A DNA stretch of 64,000 nt from positions 150,757,428 to 150,821,427 of the forward strand of contig NC_135784.1 in the NCBI RefSeq assembly GCF_051106095.1, read 5' to 3'. A program made the translations under genes and the position numbers. Shown one piece after another: positions 19,101-29,600 of this stretch; within the stretch, counting starts at the first letter, position 1; every line of letters begins with the position of its first letter. The notes below the pieces were generated by a model. That model was not told the origin of the DNA. It was given only the letters and a program-made list of their open reading frames with translations, and searched no databases. The DNA is from Pogona vitticeps. Its lineage: Eukaryota > Chordata > Lepidosauria > Squamata > Agamidae.

Positions 19101-21480
19101 ATCTTTCCATCAGGACTGCGCTCCGCATTGGTGTTGATTGGGGTATACGACCGGCAGTCGGGCCAACCGGTCCTAGGCATCATTAATGAGCCCTTCTTCC
19201 AAGAAGAGCTGCCAACACACAGGTAAAATGACAGTGTCGGATAACAACAGCAATCTTAGATCTGCAGAGCAGGAAGGGACCCTACGGATCATCCAGTCGG
19301 GCCTTTGCCCAAGGAGTTACAGTGGGGGAATTGAACTCCCAGCCTCTGGCTCTGCAACCAGAGACCTGAACCGTTGAGCAGTCCAGCTGTTTGATGCTCC
19401 TGCACTGGAGGGCTAGTTTGGCCACTGAACCAAGTCACCGGTTGCTTAGCTGCCTTGTAAAGGAGGGCCGGCCGGCCAAAGGGTTGCCTACAGCTTACAT
19501 CCAGCACCAGGCCCATTTTTTTTCTGTGTCCCTACATCCTTCACTTGTTTTAATTGTGAAAAGGGCACACATTTTACTCTACAAATGTCCATGTGGTCTT
19601 GCTTGAGGGGTCCATAGGTCCCCTGGCCAGTCTTCTGTCTGGAAGTACAAGGCTTATGTGTGTGCCATAGAGATGACACTGTTGAAGTGAGAGTCTAGCT
19701 GCCAGCTCCGTTTGCTTCTGTATGTGCATTGGGGGGAGGGCAGTGCTCTCTTATCCTTTGTCTCAGGCTGCAAAATGCCTTGGTCTGCATCTGGGCTTAC
19801 CCCCCCCCCCATGAGGCCCTTTGCTCTGATATAGCTGTTCCTTTTTGTAGCTACTCAGCCTAATGCAGAAGCCTTGATCTGTTATCGTTATTATCAGTTC
19901 TATTTGTATGCCGCATTTCTCCCAACAAAGGGACCCAAGGCGGCTCACAGCATTAAAATTCACGCAATTAAAACACAATTAGTTAAATAATATGTGGTTT
20001 AAAATAAAATTAAAAGATTAAAACATAGAATCATGAAAAAAATTAAAATTATCTGCTAAAATGGGATTCAGGGATTCAGTCATATTTGTTAAAAGCCTGT
20101 CTTTGGCTTTTCTCAATAGGATAAAAGGGAAAGGGCCATCCTAATCTCCAAAGGGAGAGCAGTCCATAGCCTGGGAGCAGCCACAGAGAAGGCCCTCTCC
20201 CGTGTCCCCATCAGCTGTGCTTGTGCTGGCAATGGGACCAAGAGGAGGACCTCCTCTGCTGATCTTAATTGCCGAGAAGGCGCATATAGGGAGATACGAT
20301 CCTTCAGGTAGCCTGGACTCAAGCTGTGTAGGGCTTTATAGGTAATGACCAGCTAAATTGGGCCCAGAAATGGACTGGTAGCCAGTGTACTTCTTATAAC
20401 ACTGGCTCCAGAGTTTTGCACCAGCTGAAGTTTCTGAACCATCTTCAAAGGCAGCCCCACACAGAGTGTGTTACAGTAATCCAAATCTAGCCCACGTCAG
20501 CCCTCGGAGGTCATTCAGAGCAGATCAGAAGAACTATGAGGGAGCCACCGGCAAGCACGGCCAGTGGTTATTTTCCCAGTTTATGGATCTGATCACACCA
20601 CCTGTCCCTGTGCACACATTTGCACCACAGGCTAAGAATATGCTACATCTCGCTCATGGCCATAGATCAAGAGGCTAGCTCTCAAATATGCTGATTCCAG
20701 TAGTAGTTTCATAGGGTACAGTTCCTCCCCCTTTCTCCAAAAATGAAGTCCTCCTCCTTATCCATCCTATCCCATCCCCTTTTCCAAGAGGTACTTTATC
20801 TTCTAAATGCAGGCAACATTGAATTGCCATCGTAGATACTTGCTGGCTATTTGTGCAACCTTGATGCAGCAAACCATTTTTAGGGGACAGGGCAAATGGA
20901 AACCCCTGCTGATGCCTCAAAACAGTTAGTTGCAGGTGTTCTTCCTCACCAGCTTGGTTTGACTCCTTCTCTGTTTTGCAGGTGGCAAAGCAGATACCAC
21001 TGGGGCCTCTCCTACGGCAGCACCAACTTGTGCTCGCTCAGCCGGCCCCCACTGCAGCCTTCCCCGCGTGTGGTGCTGAGCAGCAACGAGAAAGAGGCCC
21101 TGCAGAAGACCTTGGCTGCTCTCTATGGGGAGAGGCTCTGCTTCGCCTCGGGGGCTGGCTACAAGATGCTGTGCGTAGCCTTGGGCCTGGCTGACGCCTA
21201 CGTGCTCTCAGAGGGCAGCACCTTCAAGTGGGACTCCTGCGGGCCCCATGCCATCCTGCGGGCCCTCGGTGGAGGGATGGTGGATCTTTCGGGGGCCTTG
21301 CAAGCCTGGCGGGCTGGGCAACGCAAGCAGCTGCCTGAACTGACCTACAACAAGCCCATCGAAGGCTCTCTGGGTGCTGAGCGCTGGGCCAACCAAGGGG
21401 GCCTTGTGGCCTACGTCTACCATGAGCATCTAGAGGCTGTGCTGGCCACTCTGGCAGCGTCAGCAGATGATACCTTCTGA
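15924..21480 (+). CDS. INPP1: INPP1-like inositol polyphosphate 1-phosphatase (five coding exons, 379 aa)
   Basis: Li-sensitive, Mg-dependent phosphatase family that removes the 1-phosphate from Ins(1,4)P2 and Ins(1,3,4)P3 in the cytosol, feeding inositol recycling. Coding exons are 15924-16127, 16972-17032, 18315-18515, 19048-19222 and 20982-21480 (1140 bases, 379 residues). All splice sites are GT-AG and phases are consistent. Motifs seen: DFKTLADVLIQ near residue 48, metal ligands in GEES (E79, E80), WIDPIDST (D153, D156) and WDSCGPHAILRALGGG (D298). The human protein, about 399 residues, carries a loop of about 20 residues between residues 235 and 243 that is missing here. By eye about half the residues match human INPP1. 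Because neighbours are PRKAG1 and ESYT1, it is more likely a paralogue of INPP1 than its direct orthologue. No canonical AATAAA was seen for over 2 kb downstream; a weak AATAAG is at 21838. Confidence 0.93.
16605..16795 (+). repeat. Four imperfect tandem units of 46-49 bp in INPP1-like intron
   Basis: The motif tgttttttgga starts near 16609, 16658, 16704 and 16751. Each is followed by a variant of actagaactcccagaattcc and ccaggcaac or ctaggcagc. The units differ at many sites, so the array is old. Confidence 0.8.
16972..17032 (+). CDS. INPP1: INPP1-like coding exon 2 (metal-binding GEES)
   Basis: A 61-base exon between ctgtcag and gtgagt. It encodes FPELQDHIRGEESNKFENGL. E79 and E80 correspond to the family's first metal ligands. 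It leaves in phase 1, and the next exon supplies GG to make Gly89. Confidence 0.95.
17470..17960 (-). mobile_element. L2/CR1-like LINE ORF2 fragment (antisense, in intron)
   Basis: The minus strand reads YALVTPRLDYCGVLHMGLPL followed by KTVWKLQRVYNIGVSLMIG. This matches the ALVTSRLDYCN...GLP...KLQLVQN segment shared by L2/CR1-clade reverse transcriptases. Broken and short. Confidence 0.75.
18315..18515 (+). CDS. INPP1: INPP1-like coding exon 3 (WIDPI)
   Basis: A 201-base exon after ctttgtag, ending at the donor gtaagt. It encodes GETVVVQVCPTQEGTA at its start and SPENLAVWIDPI at its end. It carries D153 and the first base of D156. This is the most diverged exon relative to human INPP1. Confidence 0.94.
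19048..19222 (+). CDS. INPP1: INPP1-like coding exon 4 (DST...GVYDRQSGQP)
   Basis: A 175-base exon from cacttcag to the donor gtaaaa. It encodes the rest of D156, then STNQYIRGRGNVQPVDGIFP and VLIGVYDRQSGQPVLGIINE. It matches the human segment around STYQYIKG and ILIGVYDIQTG. Confidence 0.94.
19233..19395 (+). mobile_element. Squamate SINE/LINE-tail repeat
   Basis: caatcttagatctgcagagc, gaagggaccctacggatcat and a terminal tRNA-like segment gaattgaactcccagcctc. A related copy is at 10446-10580. Confidence 0.5.
19878..20495 (-). mobile_element. L2/CR1-like LINE 3' end (ORF2 C terminus plus 3' UTR)
   Basis: The minus strand encodes RERAFSVAAPRLWTALPLEI, the conserved C-terminal motif of L2/CR1-clade ORF2. 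The UTR follows with its recurrent aaggcggctcacagc block. It lies antisense in the last intron of the INPP1-like gene. Confidence 0.8.
20982..21480 (+). CDS. INPP1: INPP1-like last coding exon (catalytic C-terminal half)
   Basis: A 499-base exon after ttttgcag, ending in TGA at 21478-21480. It encodes WQSRYHWGLSYGSTN, FASGAGYKMLCVALGLADAY, FKWDSCGPHAILRALGGG and RWANQGGLVAYVY. D298 is the last metal ligand. The human loop after the SRR/SRP position is absent. Confidence 0.95.
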
Positions 21481-23196
21481 AACTCCTGCCCTGAAGGGTG
21501 GGGGCGTGTGGCTTGGCCAGGGCATTTCTCTCTCTCTCTCTCTCTCAGTCTCACTCTCACTCTCGTAGGAGAAAAATGAACCAGTCACTAGGCAAGGGAC
21601 TTTATGACTCCCATTTCTTTGATTCCTGTGGGGACCAATCAGTTTAGGTTATTGGTACAGTAGAGGCAATATGGCAGAATGGGATATGATTGTCATGAAT
21701 GCTGGACCTGTGCCATTTGCCTTTTCTCTGAGGAATCAATGAAAACTGTACCTCCAGTGTAGAGGGGGCACTGAAGACGGGGTGCGTGTCCTAAATTGCC
21801 CCCGTCTTTCCTGGTGTGTTGGTCCTCTTGCACGGGTAATAAGCATTGTGGGAAGCACAGGAGAGATCCGTTAAGAGTGTTGCATCATTTCCATTCATTG
21901 TTGCTCTGACCTTTACTGCCTCCAGCATCTCACAGAGTGTGAGGTGCCCGTCTCATCTTTGTCTCCTCAAGCCATTTGCTGCGCAGCCAGACATTCGTGG
22001 GGGCTTCTGCCTCTCTACCTGATGCACAATATCTGGCTTATGGAGCTTTATATTTAATACAATGCAAGATAGGCCAGTAGCACCCTTGAGCCTCTGCTTA
22101 AAATATGGATGGGAAAGGAGAGCCCACCCTCTCTCAAGATATTCTGTAAGAAAATAAGGTCAGTTACAATGAGGTCACTAAAGACTAGGCAGTACTCAGA
22201 TCCCTTCTGTTTCCTTGAGGAGTGTCCATACCAGACCTTTACTTGCCTGTCTTTGAGGACATACCCCTTTGACGGAGTAGTTCTGTGGTAGATAAGGTGA
22301 GTGCTAGGATGGGAATGGCTTATGGAAAATTCCTTCAGATTCTTTGGAAGGAGTCATAGGAATCGAACAAATGTAACATCGACATAGGTAGGTGGTGGGA
22401 ATTTAATCTGTGTTCTGGGAATCCCAGAGCTTCCCTTCCCTATCAAGTTGGGGTTGATGTTTTGTGATTTTGTAGGTCCAGAATTTTGTGCACACTCAAT
22501 GAAGCAGATTCCCTAGAATGTCTTTTATTTCCAAAGCAGCAGCCCTTCATGACTTTTGAATTCTATCTGCAAAACAGGCAGGCGTCGCTCAGCAAGAGTT
22601 CAGAGAGCAGAAAAGAAGGCATGGCCATCTGCCGTCCAGTCCTTGCTCCGCAGCTGCTGAGATCTCATGGTTCCAGCAAAGGCGTGGGCAGACATCAGCT
22701 TTGTAGGATTTAATTCGTTATTTTATTATTAGAACCCCCTAAGTCCTAGCAGGGCTAGGTGCCAAACAGCGGGTCTGAAGTGCAGGGAGGAAGCCATATG
22801 CTGTTAGAAGTAGAGAACAGGTTGTCGGCTCAGCTCAGGAATTTGTTTTCAGTGGCAGAACTGATTCCTCAGTCCTGACTCACTCACTCACTCAGACACA
22901 CGCATGTATGCATGCACTGTACGCCTGAATCTAATTTCTCTCCCAAGCCGTCTTACACTGTGATCAGGTGAGGCAATGCCCCGTATGTGGGGCCACCTGT
23001 GCTGCCATCTAGTGAAAGCCTTCCCTGGCAATCACACAATGTATGGACCATAGCCATCCGTCCTGACCTCAACCCATGCCCATGATGAAGCTTTTTGGTC
23101 CAGTGGCAGGGCTACTGGGTTTGTTTTGGGGAAGGAGGGGAGAAGCTAGAGTGATTCCTGCCTGGAAATATGGTCCTGCATATGTTTATTCAGAAG

Positions 23197-23447
23197 TATT
23201 CATGAAGGCTTTCATGGCTGGGATCTAATGGTTGTTGTGGGTTTTTCGGGCTCTTTGGCCGTGCTCTGAAGGTTGTTCTTCCTGACGTTTCACCAGTCTC
23301 TGTGGCCGACATCTTCAGAGGACGGCACTCTGCTCACCAGAACACAGAGTGCTGTCGTCTGAAGATGCCGGCCACAGAGACTGGCAAAACATTAGGAAGA
23401 ACAATCTTCAGAACACGGCCAAAGAGCCCGAAAAACCCACAACAACC
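23197..23447. mobile_element. Foldback element with 12-bp target duplication, copy 1
   Basis: The left half (ttgttgtgggtttttcgggc, then gaaggttgttcttcctgacg) is the reverse complement of the right half (ggaagaacaatcttcagaac, then gcccgaaaaacccacaacaa). TTTATTCAGAAG flanks both sides (23185-23196, 23448-23459). It resembles squamate repeats I associate with Penelope-like elements, but that assignment is inference. Confidence 0.85.
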
Positions 23448-24065
23448 TTTATTCAGAAGGGTTGCTTTAAGGGAGGTTGCTCCCTGCAAAGGAAACTTTT
23501 CCTGTCAGACCTTTTCTCACTATCTGATCACATCTGAATTTAAAAAGAAGGAAGATATATTTTTTTCCTGTCTGTTAGTTGTGGGGATCAGAGAACCTTA
23601 TGCAAATATACTACAAACCACACAGCAGTCTACTGGCAGATCCAGATCTACGGGTTTTGGTTTAGGCTGCTCTCAACAAAAGCAAACAAAACCTTAAATT
23701 GTCAAATTCAAATATATGGGATCAAAAATTAGAAAATGGAAGTTCTGTTTTATACAGATGTATTTAATACCGTTTCCATGATACTTTGGACATAGTATAT
23801 GTGTTATCTTGGGGCAGAAAAAAATGGGTTTTTTTTAAGCTTGCTTTTTCATACCAGTAAATAGTGGCCAGAATCCTGTTGAAGAAAACCTAGAGTGGAA
23901 AGGCAGTTGCGTAAGCACTTCCCTACTCCAGCAGATGCTCCTTCACAAGCTGGCTCTCACACTGGTCGTGAGACTGGGTCCACATCTAGTTTAGAGGACA
24001 GAGCCTGCTGGAGGGAGGATGGAGAAACACTCTTCAAATGCTTTAATGTAAAAGTTTTTTCTCAA

Positions 24066-24215
24066 TAAATCAGCACCAGATTTGGCACAGATATAGTACA
24101 CAGTCTGTTCTTGCTCTTTGCCAAATTTGGGGAAGTTTGAGGAAAAACTTAAGCCATTTTCCTTCGTGGAAACAAGCAACCTTAAACATCCCCAGATTTA
24201 AAACAGATCTGTAAG
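24066..24215. repeat. Dispersed repeat, copy A (pair with 25690-25865)
   Basis: ccagatttggcacagatata, cagtctgttcttgctctttg, tggaaacaagcaac and ccccagatttaaaac recur in the same order in copy B at 25690-25865. The family is unknown. Confidence 0.65.
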
Positions 24216-25689
24216 ATTGTGGCAAATAATAGCATGAACCCAAGATTAGAACTGCTTACATCATTATCAGATTTTATTTTGTTTTTCATTAGTATATCTG
24301 AAATATTAAACGTAATATTATATCCTATTGACTAACAGCTGTATATTTGGAAAAAAATATGTGCCCGTTTCCCTCTAGTTTGCAATCTGATTTACAGTAA
24401 ATTTATTTGTCACATTTCCCCAAAATGCTCAAGGTAATTTTTATTTCCACCCATTCTGAAATCATTTTGAAGATTTGAGACATCAAATCAGAAACGAAAC
24501 TAAAGCAACAGGCTGGTTTAAGCAGCAACAGAAGCCTTGGAAAAACTGAGACTGTTAAAACCGTCTGTGGAGAACTCTGTGGCCAAGCCGTTTTAGATGC
24601 TGTCCTGTGTTCAGTTAAGACCAACAGAAAGGCTTTATGATTTGGCATAAGTCCTGCCAAATGTCATGAAAATGGAAGAGTGACAATCACTGGTGGAGCT
24701 GTTCTGCTGGTGAAGGTGTAGCAACAGAGGGTGAAGCTGTGGGTTGAACCTATACCACATCCTGTGCTTCTTCAGACATCAGCTATGCCACCAGTGCAGG
24801 ATCATTAGCCCCCATATCTGACACAGTAGATTTGCATCAATTGAAATAAATTATTAACAAGGGGGAAAGAACACAGAGGACAGTATACCCATGTTGATGA
24901 TCACCTTCACCTAGGGATGTATGTTGAGGAGTGTCTTCAAGGTTATGAGTTCAGTAACTCGATCCGTGCTACCCGCATGGCAGCATTATCATCATACATT
25001 ATCTGATTGGTACATCCTACTGATGTTCAAACTGAGAGGCAGCTTAGAAAGGACTTTGTGGTGAGAAGGAATATTCTTTTTCATAGAAAACGGAGGCACT
25101 TTGAAAATCAAGCATTAAAAAATGTAACAGTACAGTCCTGCATATGTTTATTCAGAAGTAAGTGCCTTTCAGTGTAATGGTATATATTGCAATCACAATC
25201 TGATAAAAACAGACAATGTACGTTGCCCAACACTCAACCAAAAATAATGGTTGATCTTTCTAGTTTAATCGCAAGCATAATTGTGTGGGTGAAGCCTCTG
25301 AATGCACACGTATCATGCATTGATATGTGACCTTAAAAGCAACCTTCAGAATCATTGTCCAATGAAATTCACTGCTAAATTCTTTCCTACTCCAGTCACA
25401 GCGAATGTGGAAAACATGCTTACTTTTAACACACCCATGGCAGTAAAGCAAAACATGACATAGCAGACATGCCATTATTATCACCCTACCTGATGATAAG
25501 AAATGAGTTAGTTAAAAAATCCTAATTAATTACTCCAACCTAGGGCCACCAATGTAAATGCTCCTCCTTCTCATATAAATGGGAGGCACATTAGCTGGTG
25601 ATGTTACTGTGCAACGGAATAAATCAACGTTCTTCAAGGCAATTCTAAATAGGGTCTGTGAGAACAAAAGATGCTAACTTTGAAACTGG

Positions 25690-25865
25690 ACATCAGATCA
25701 CCCCCAGATTGGGCACAGATGTAGCAGACAGTCTGATCTTGCTCTTTGTTAAATGTGTGGACGTTTGAGCAAAGGGTTTTTGAAGTATAATTTTTCTAAA
25801 GAGCAAAACCATTTCCCCCATGTGGAAACAAGCAAACAAATATTCCCAGATTTAAAGGAGCTCAA
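25690..25865. repeat. Dispersed repeat, copy B
   Basis: cccagattgggcacagatgt, cagtctgatcttgctctttg, tggaaacaagcaaac and tcccagatttaaagg follow the order seen at 24066-24215. By eye about 75-80 percent similar. Confidence 0.65.
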
Positions 25866-25921
25866 ACAAATTTAAAAGACCTTAACCTGAAAGAGAATGG
25901 TTGGCCCCAACCATTTTTTTT

Positions 25922-26607
25922 AATTTGGAAAGAATCAAGATTGCAGGGGCTGAAATATTGATCTTCAAAAAAAGTTTCAAAAGGGATAAACATCTCCTTT
26001 GTTATAAGACTGAGCAAAAGTATATACAGTACATTGTTGTAGCTTTGTGGTCAGGAAGAGAAATGTTTGGAGGACAATAAAAGGTCACAGAAGCCGTCAA
26101 AAGACAGATTTTCTTTGAAGAGTAAAAAAAAAAAACACCAACCGAGGCTTGCTCTAAAAGAGTGACAGTGCTCCAGAGGGACATTTTGCCATATATCTCT
26201 ACGAAGTCAGCACACAATTTTGTAAGGCATATTCAAGGTATTTCTGCATTACATTTGGAAGGAATCCAGGTTGCAGGGGCTGAAATATTGATCTTCAAAA
26301 AGGGCCTTTCAAAGGGTAAAACAGTTACTTGGTTATAAATTGAGCATACATGGAGTACGCTTACCAGCAAGAGCTTTGCATACTAGATACATTACTACAT
26401 CTTCACGAGCAGAGAAAGGAGATGTTTAAATGGCAATTTAAGGTCAAAGAAACAATCAAAAGAGAGGCTTTCTTTGAATAATTTTTTAAAAGACTTGTTT
26501 TTTAAAAAAGAATGGAGACATAATCCTCCAGGAAGGGGTCCATGTCACCATGTATCTCCAGGGAATTAACCATACAATCTTGTATATTCAACATATTTTT
26601 GCATTAC
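25922..26607. repeat. Imperfect tandem duplication, unit about 330 bp
   Basis: ttgcaggggctgaaatattg occurs at 25941 and again exactly 330 bases later at 26271. Order-preserving matches follow through to gcattac at the end of each unit (near 26245 and 26601). Unit 1 is about 25922-26251 and unit 2 about 26252-26607. Confidence 0.85.
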
Positions 26608-29600
26608 AAAAACACAGAGCAGTTGTGTTTGTCCCAGCCCAGAGTGCTTTCAGTAAACTTTCTCTCTGGATTTCTGAACCCAGGCTCTTGAGACAAGTCT
26701 TCAAAGGAGAAATCAGTTTTAGGCCTGGATCAATCTGAACTTTTGATTCTGTCTTGTGCTCACTACCATTCATACTTGCCAGAAAAACAGCCCTGACAAT
26801 CGCTTTGTGCTTGTGTGAGGAGTGTTTAAGTGATATTTTAAAAAGAGTCAGTTTCTGATATTTTTCTTTTTCTTGTCACTTTGTGAATAGCTATGAGCAC
26901 AAGAGGGTATCCTGTGGACCATCTTGACTGCTGCCAGTGGTGTTGTCAACATTCTGTCCACCCTTTGCTATGTAAACCTTGGCATCTTTTTTTCCTGTTG
27001 GCAATACAGGCACAATATTATGCACCAATATTGGGCCATTTCTTGACGTTTTGAATCATGGATACAGAAGCATGATATCCCACATTCATAAACTGGAGGT
27101 GCTTTTTTTTTTTTTTTAAGAATTGGCTCTAATGGTTCGTCACTAGATGGCACCAAAGCTGTTCCAACTTGTGGATGGTGTCAGCAACCCCACTTGAGGC
27201 CTTGCCTGGAGGCATGAGCTTTCACTCATGACTTGAGTACTGTATTTAATATTCAAAAGCTGGCTTGCTACCAAGTTATCCTGTTGTGTTTTCTGTTTAA
27301 ACTGGGAGGCTATTAGTAGAAAGCTGAGTATAATCCAATCAGCCATATGCTTCTTCTACAGGAAATACAGTACAGACCTTTAAAACTCATAGGTTGTGTG
27401 ATCAGGAGCAACCTGTTGTTTTCTTTCTAAACGAACCAATATTGCTGTGAAGATGGCAGGGATGGGGACTTAAGAGTCGCAGTCAAGTCAGGCATAAGTA
27501 GCACTGGTGATTTGACTCGGTTTGGTTTGGTTTTTCAATGACTCAGACTCAACCCATGACTCGGAACCCACCCACGCACCCCCTCCCTGTCTTCTGGGGG
27601 AGGAGGAAATATTGCTTTTAATTGGGACTCGGACTTGGTACCAAAGACTTGGACTCAGACTTGGGACTCAGACTCAAAGATTTGCCATATTCTGGGCAAG
27701 GACACACTCCAGTAATGCATCTTGAGAATCTCAGCTTCTTATTCTTGTAAATGTATTCAAAGGAGCAAGTGTCTAGTTTTTGTGGCTGTGTGCGAGACAG
27801 GCGATGTGCGTGGGAAATCTCAAGAGCTGGCAGCTTGTCTTTCCGCTGAAAGGGCTCTTAGATGCATTTACACATAGTCCATAAAAACAAGGCAGTCCTT
27901 GCTGCAAGCTTATACTTAGAATAAATTGCAGTTTGAGAAGACTAATTTTAATCCATGGGACATATAGAAGAGGGGAGTCACCAAAACCTCATGGATTAAA
28001 TAGACCTACTCTGGAGCAATTTACTACACTATGTAACAGGATTTTGGCTGCTGTTCTAGAGAGGCAAGAGACACAAACCAGCATGAACTGAACATTGAGA
28101 CAAAATGCACACTTTTCTCAGTGGGTGGCGCAGCACAGAGATTTGTGCAATAATATCAAGATCATGTACTGCAGACACTTCTTATTAAAAAGGCTGCATT
28201 TGTTTAAAAAGTGATCTAATCACTTTTAAAACCTACTCAGAGAGGTTTAAAAGTTTGATTATTTCCATGTTTGGTGTTTGTTTGTTTAGTTTGTGGTCGT
28301 AATGTACAGTGCCAAGTCTTACCTCCCTTCATATTAGCAAGAAATAGAAGCTACCCACATGTTCTCTGTTAAATTTTCAGAAGTGGTGCAAGGTAGCAAC
28401 ATTTTTTAAAAAAATTTAAAATCCATAGGCCAGTATTATTTTAACAAAATATATACAGAATTCACAGCCCTTACATTTCCAGTAGCAAAGGTTTTGAACA
28501 AAATTTCTGCACGTAGAATACTTATTTATTTAAAATAATTTACCCCGCCTTACTCCATAAACGGGCCTTATCTGATACACAAGTGAGAGAGTAAGGTAAC
28601 CAGTGCCACTAAAACAGCTATGCCAACATGCCCTCTCCCATCGTCTGCTATGTTTTAAAATGTCCGTTTGCTCATAAGATGGTATCTGCCCAGCAAAGGA
28701 AGGGCAGGTCCTGTCACACATCTTTGGTTAACAAAATGCTTCTAACTTCTAACAAAATAAGCTCATGATAAATCCACTAGATCAATTAACAGAAAAAGGA
28801 CAGAGAATGAACAAAAAAGAAAAAAGAAAAAAGAAAATATGTATGTCCTGAGTATGAGAAACCGATAAAGCTAGATTTATTTGCCAGCCTGATCCTGCAT
28901 AGGGTTGGAATCCCCACCTAAGCCCATTGATTTTAATGGAACTGGCAACTCCTTGTTCTGTATAGGAAGGAACTGCTGGATTCCCCCACTCTGCCTCTAA
29001 CAGGCTGGATTCAATTATCCATAGGGTCCTTTTCAGCTTTTCCATTCTAAGATGATAATACCTGGATCAGGCTGCCAGATTTCCTGATGGACAGGATTGC
29101 TTATACAGTACAGTATAGCTATCTGACACTTTTATGTCCCCTCTCTTACATCCAGTGAGCTCAGGACAACAAACAAACAAGGCTTCCCCCAGCCCCACAT
29201 TATTATCTTAGCAAATGTGTGTGGAAGCTGAGTGGATGTGTGTGGCCCAAAGCTACCCAGTGGGTGTCATGACTGAGATGCAATTTGAACCTTTCATTTC
29301 CTGAGTCCACTGTACTACCTTTGTCAAGTCAATAACATTGCATTTCCCAAGGATTCAGAGTCAAAAATTGAGACCAGGTCCTTGGTCTACTAATGTGGCC
29401 CAGGGAAGGTGAAAGGTTGGACACCCCTGGTTTAAAGATTTCTCACAGTAAAAAAAAAATCCCACCAACCTTTCTTCTCAGGCATTATTCACCCTGGCGT
29501 GTGTCTTCCCAGGGAATTTGCTGTTCAGCTCTCTGAGATCTCCGCTGATGCTCTCAGATCTGGCCATTCTATTCAACACTTGACACTGGACTACCTTGGG

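Noticed and set aside
27480-27700. GACTCGGACTTGG-rich stretch considered as a minisatellite
   Set aside because: The repeats are too irregular in spacing; more likely an old interspersed repeat.
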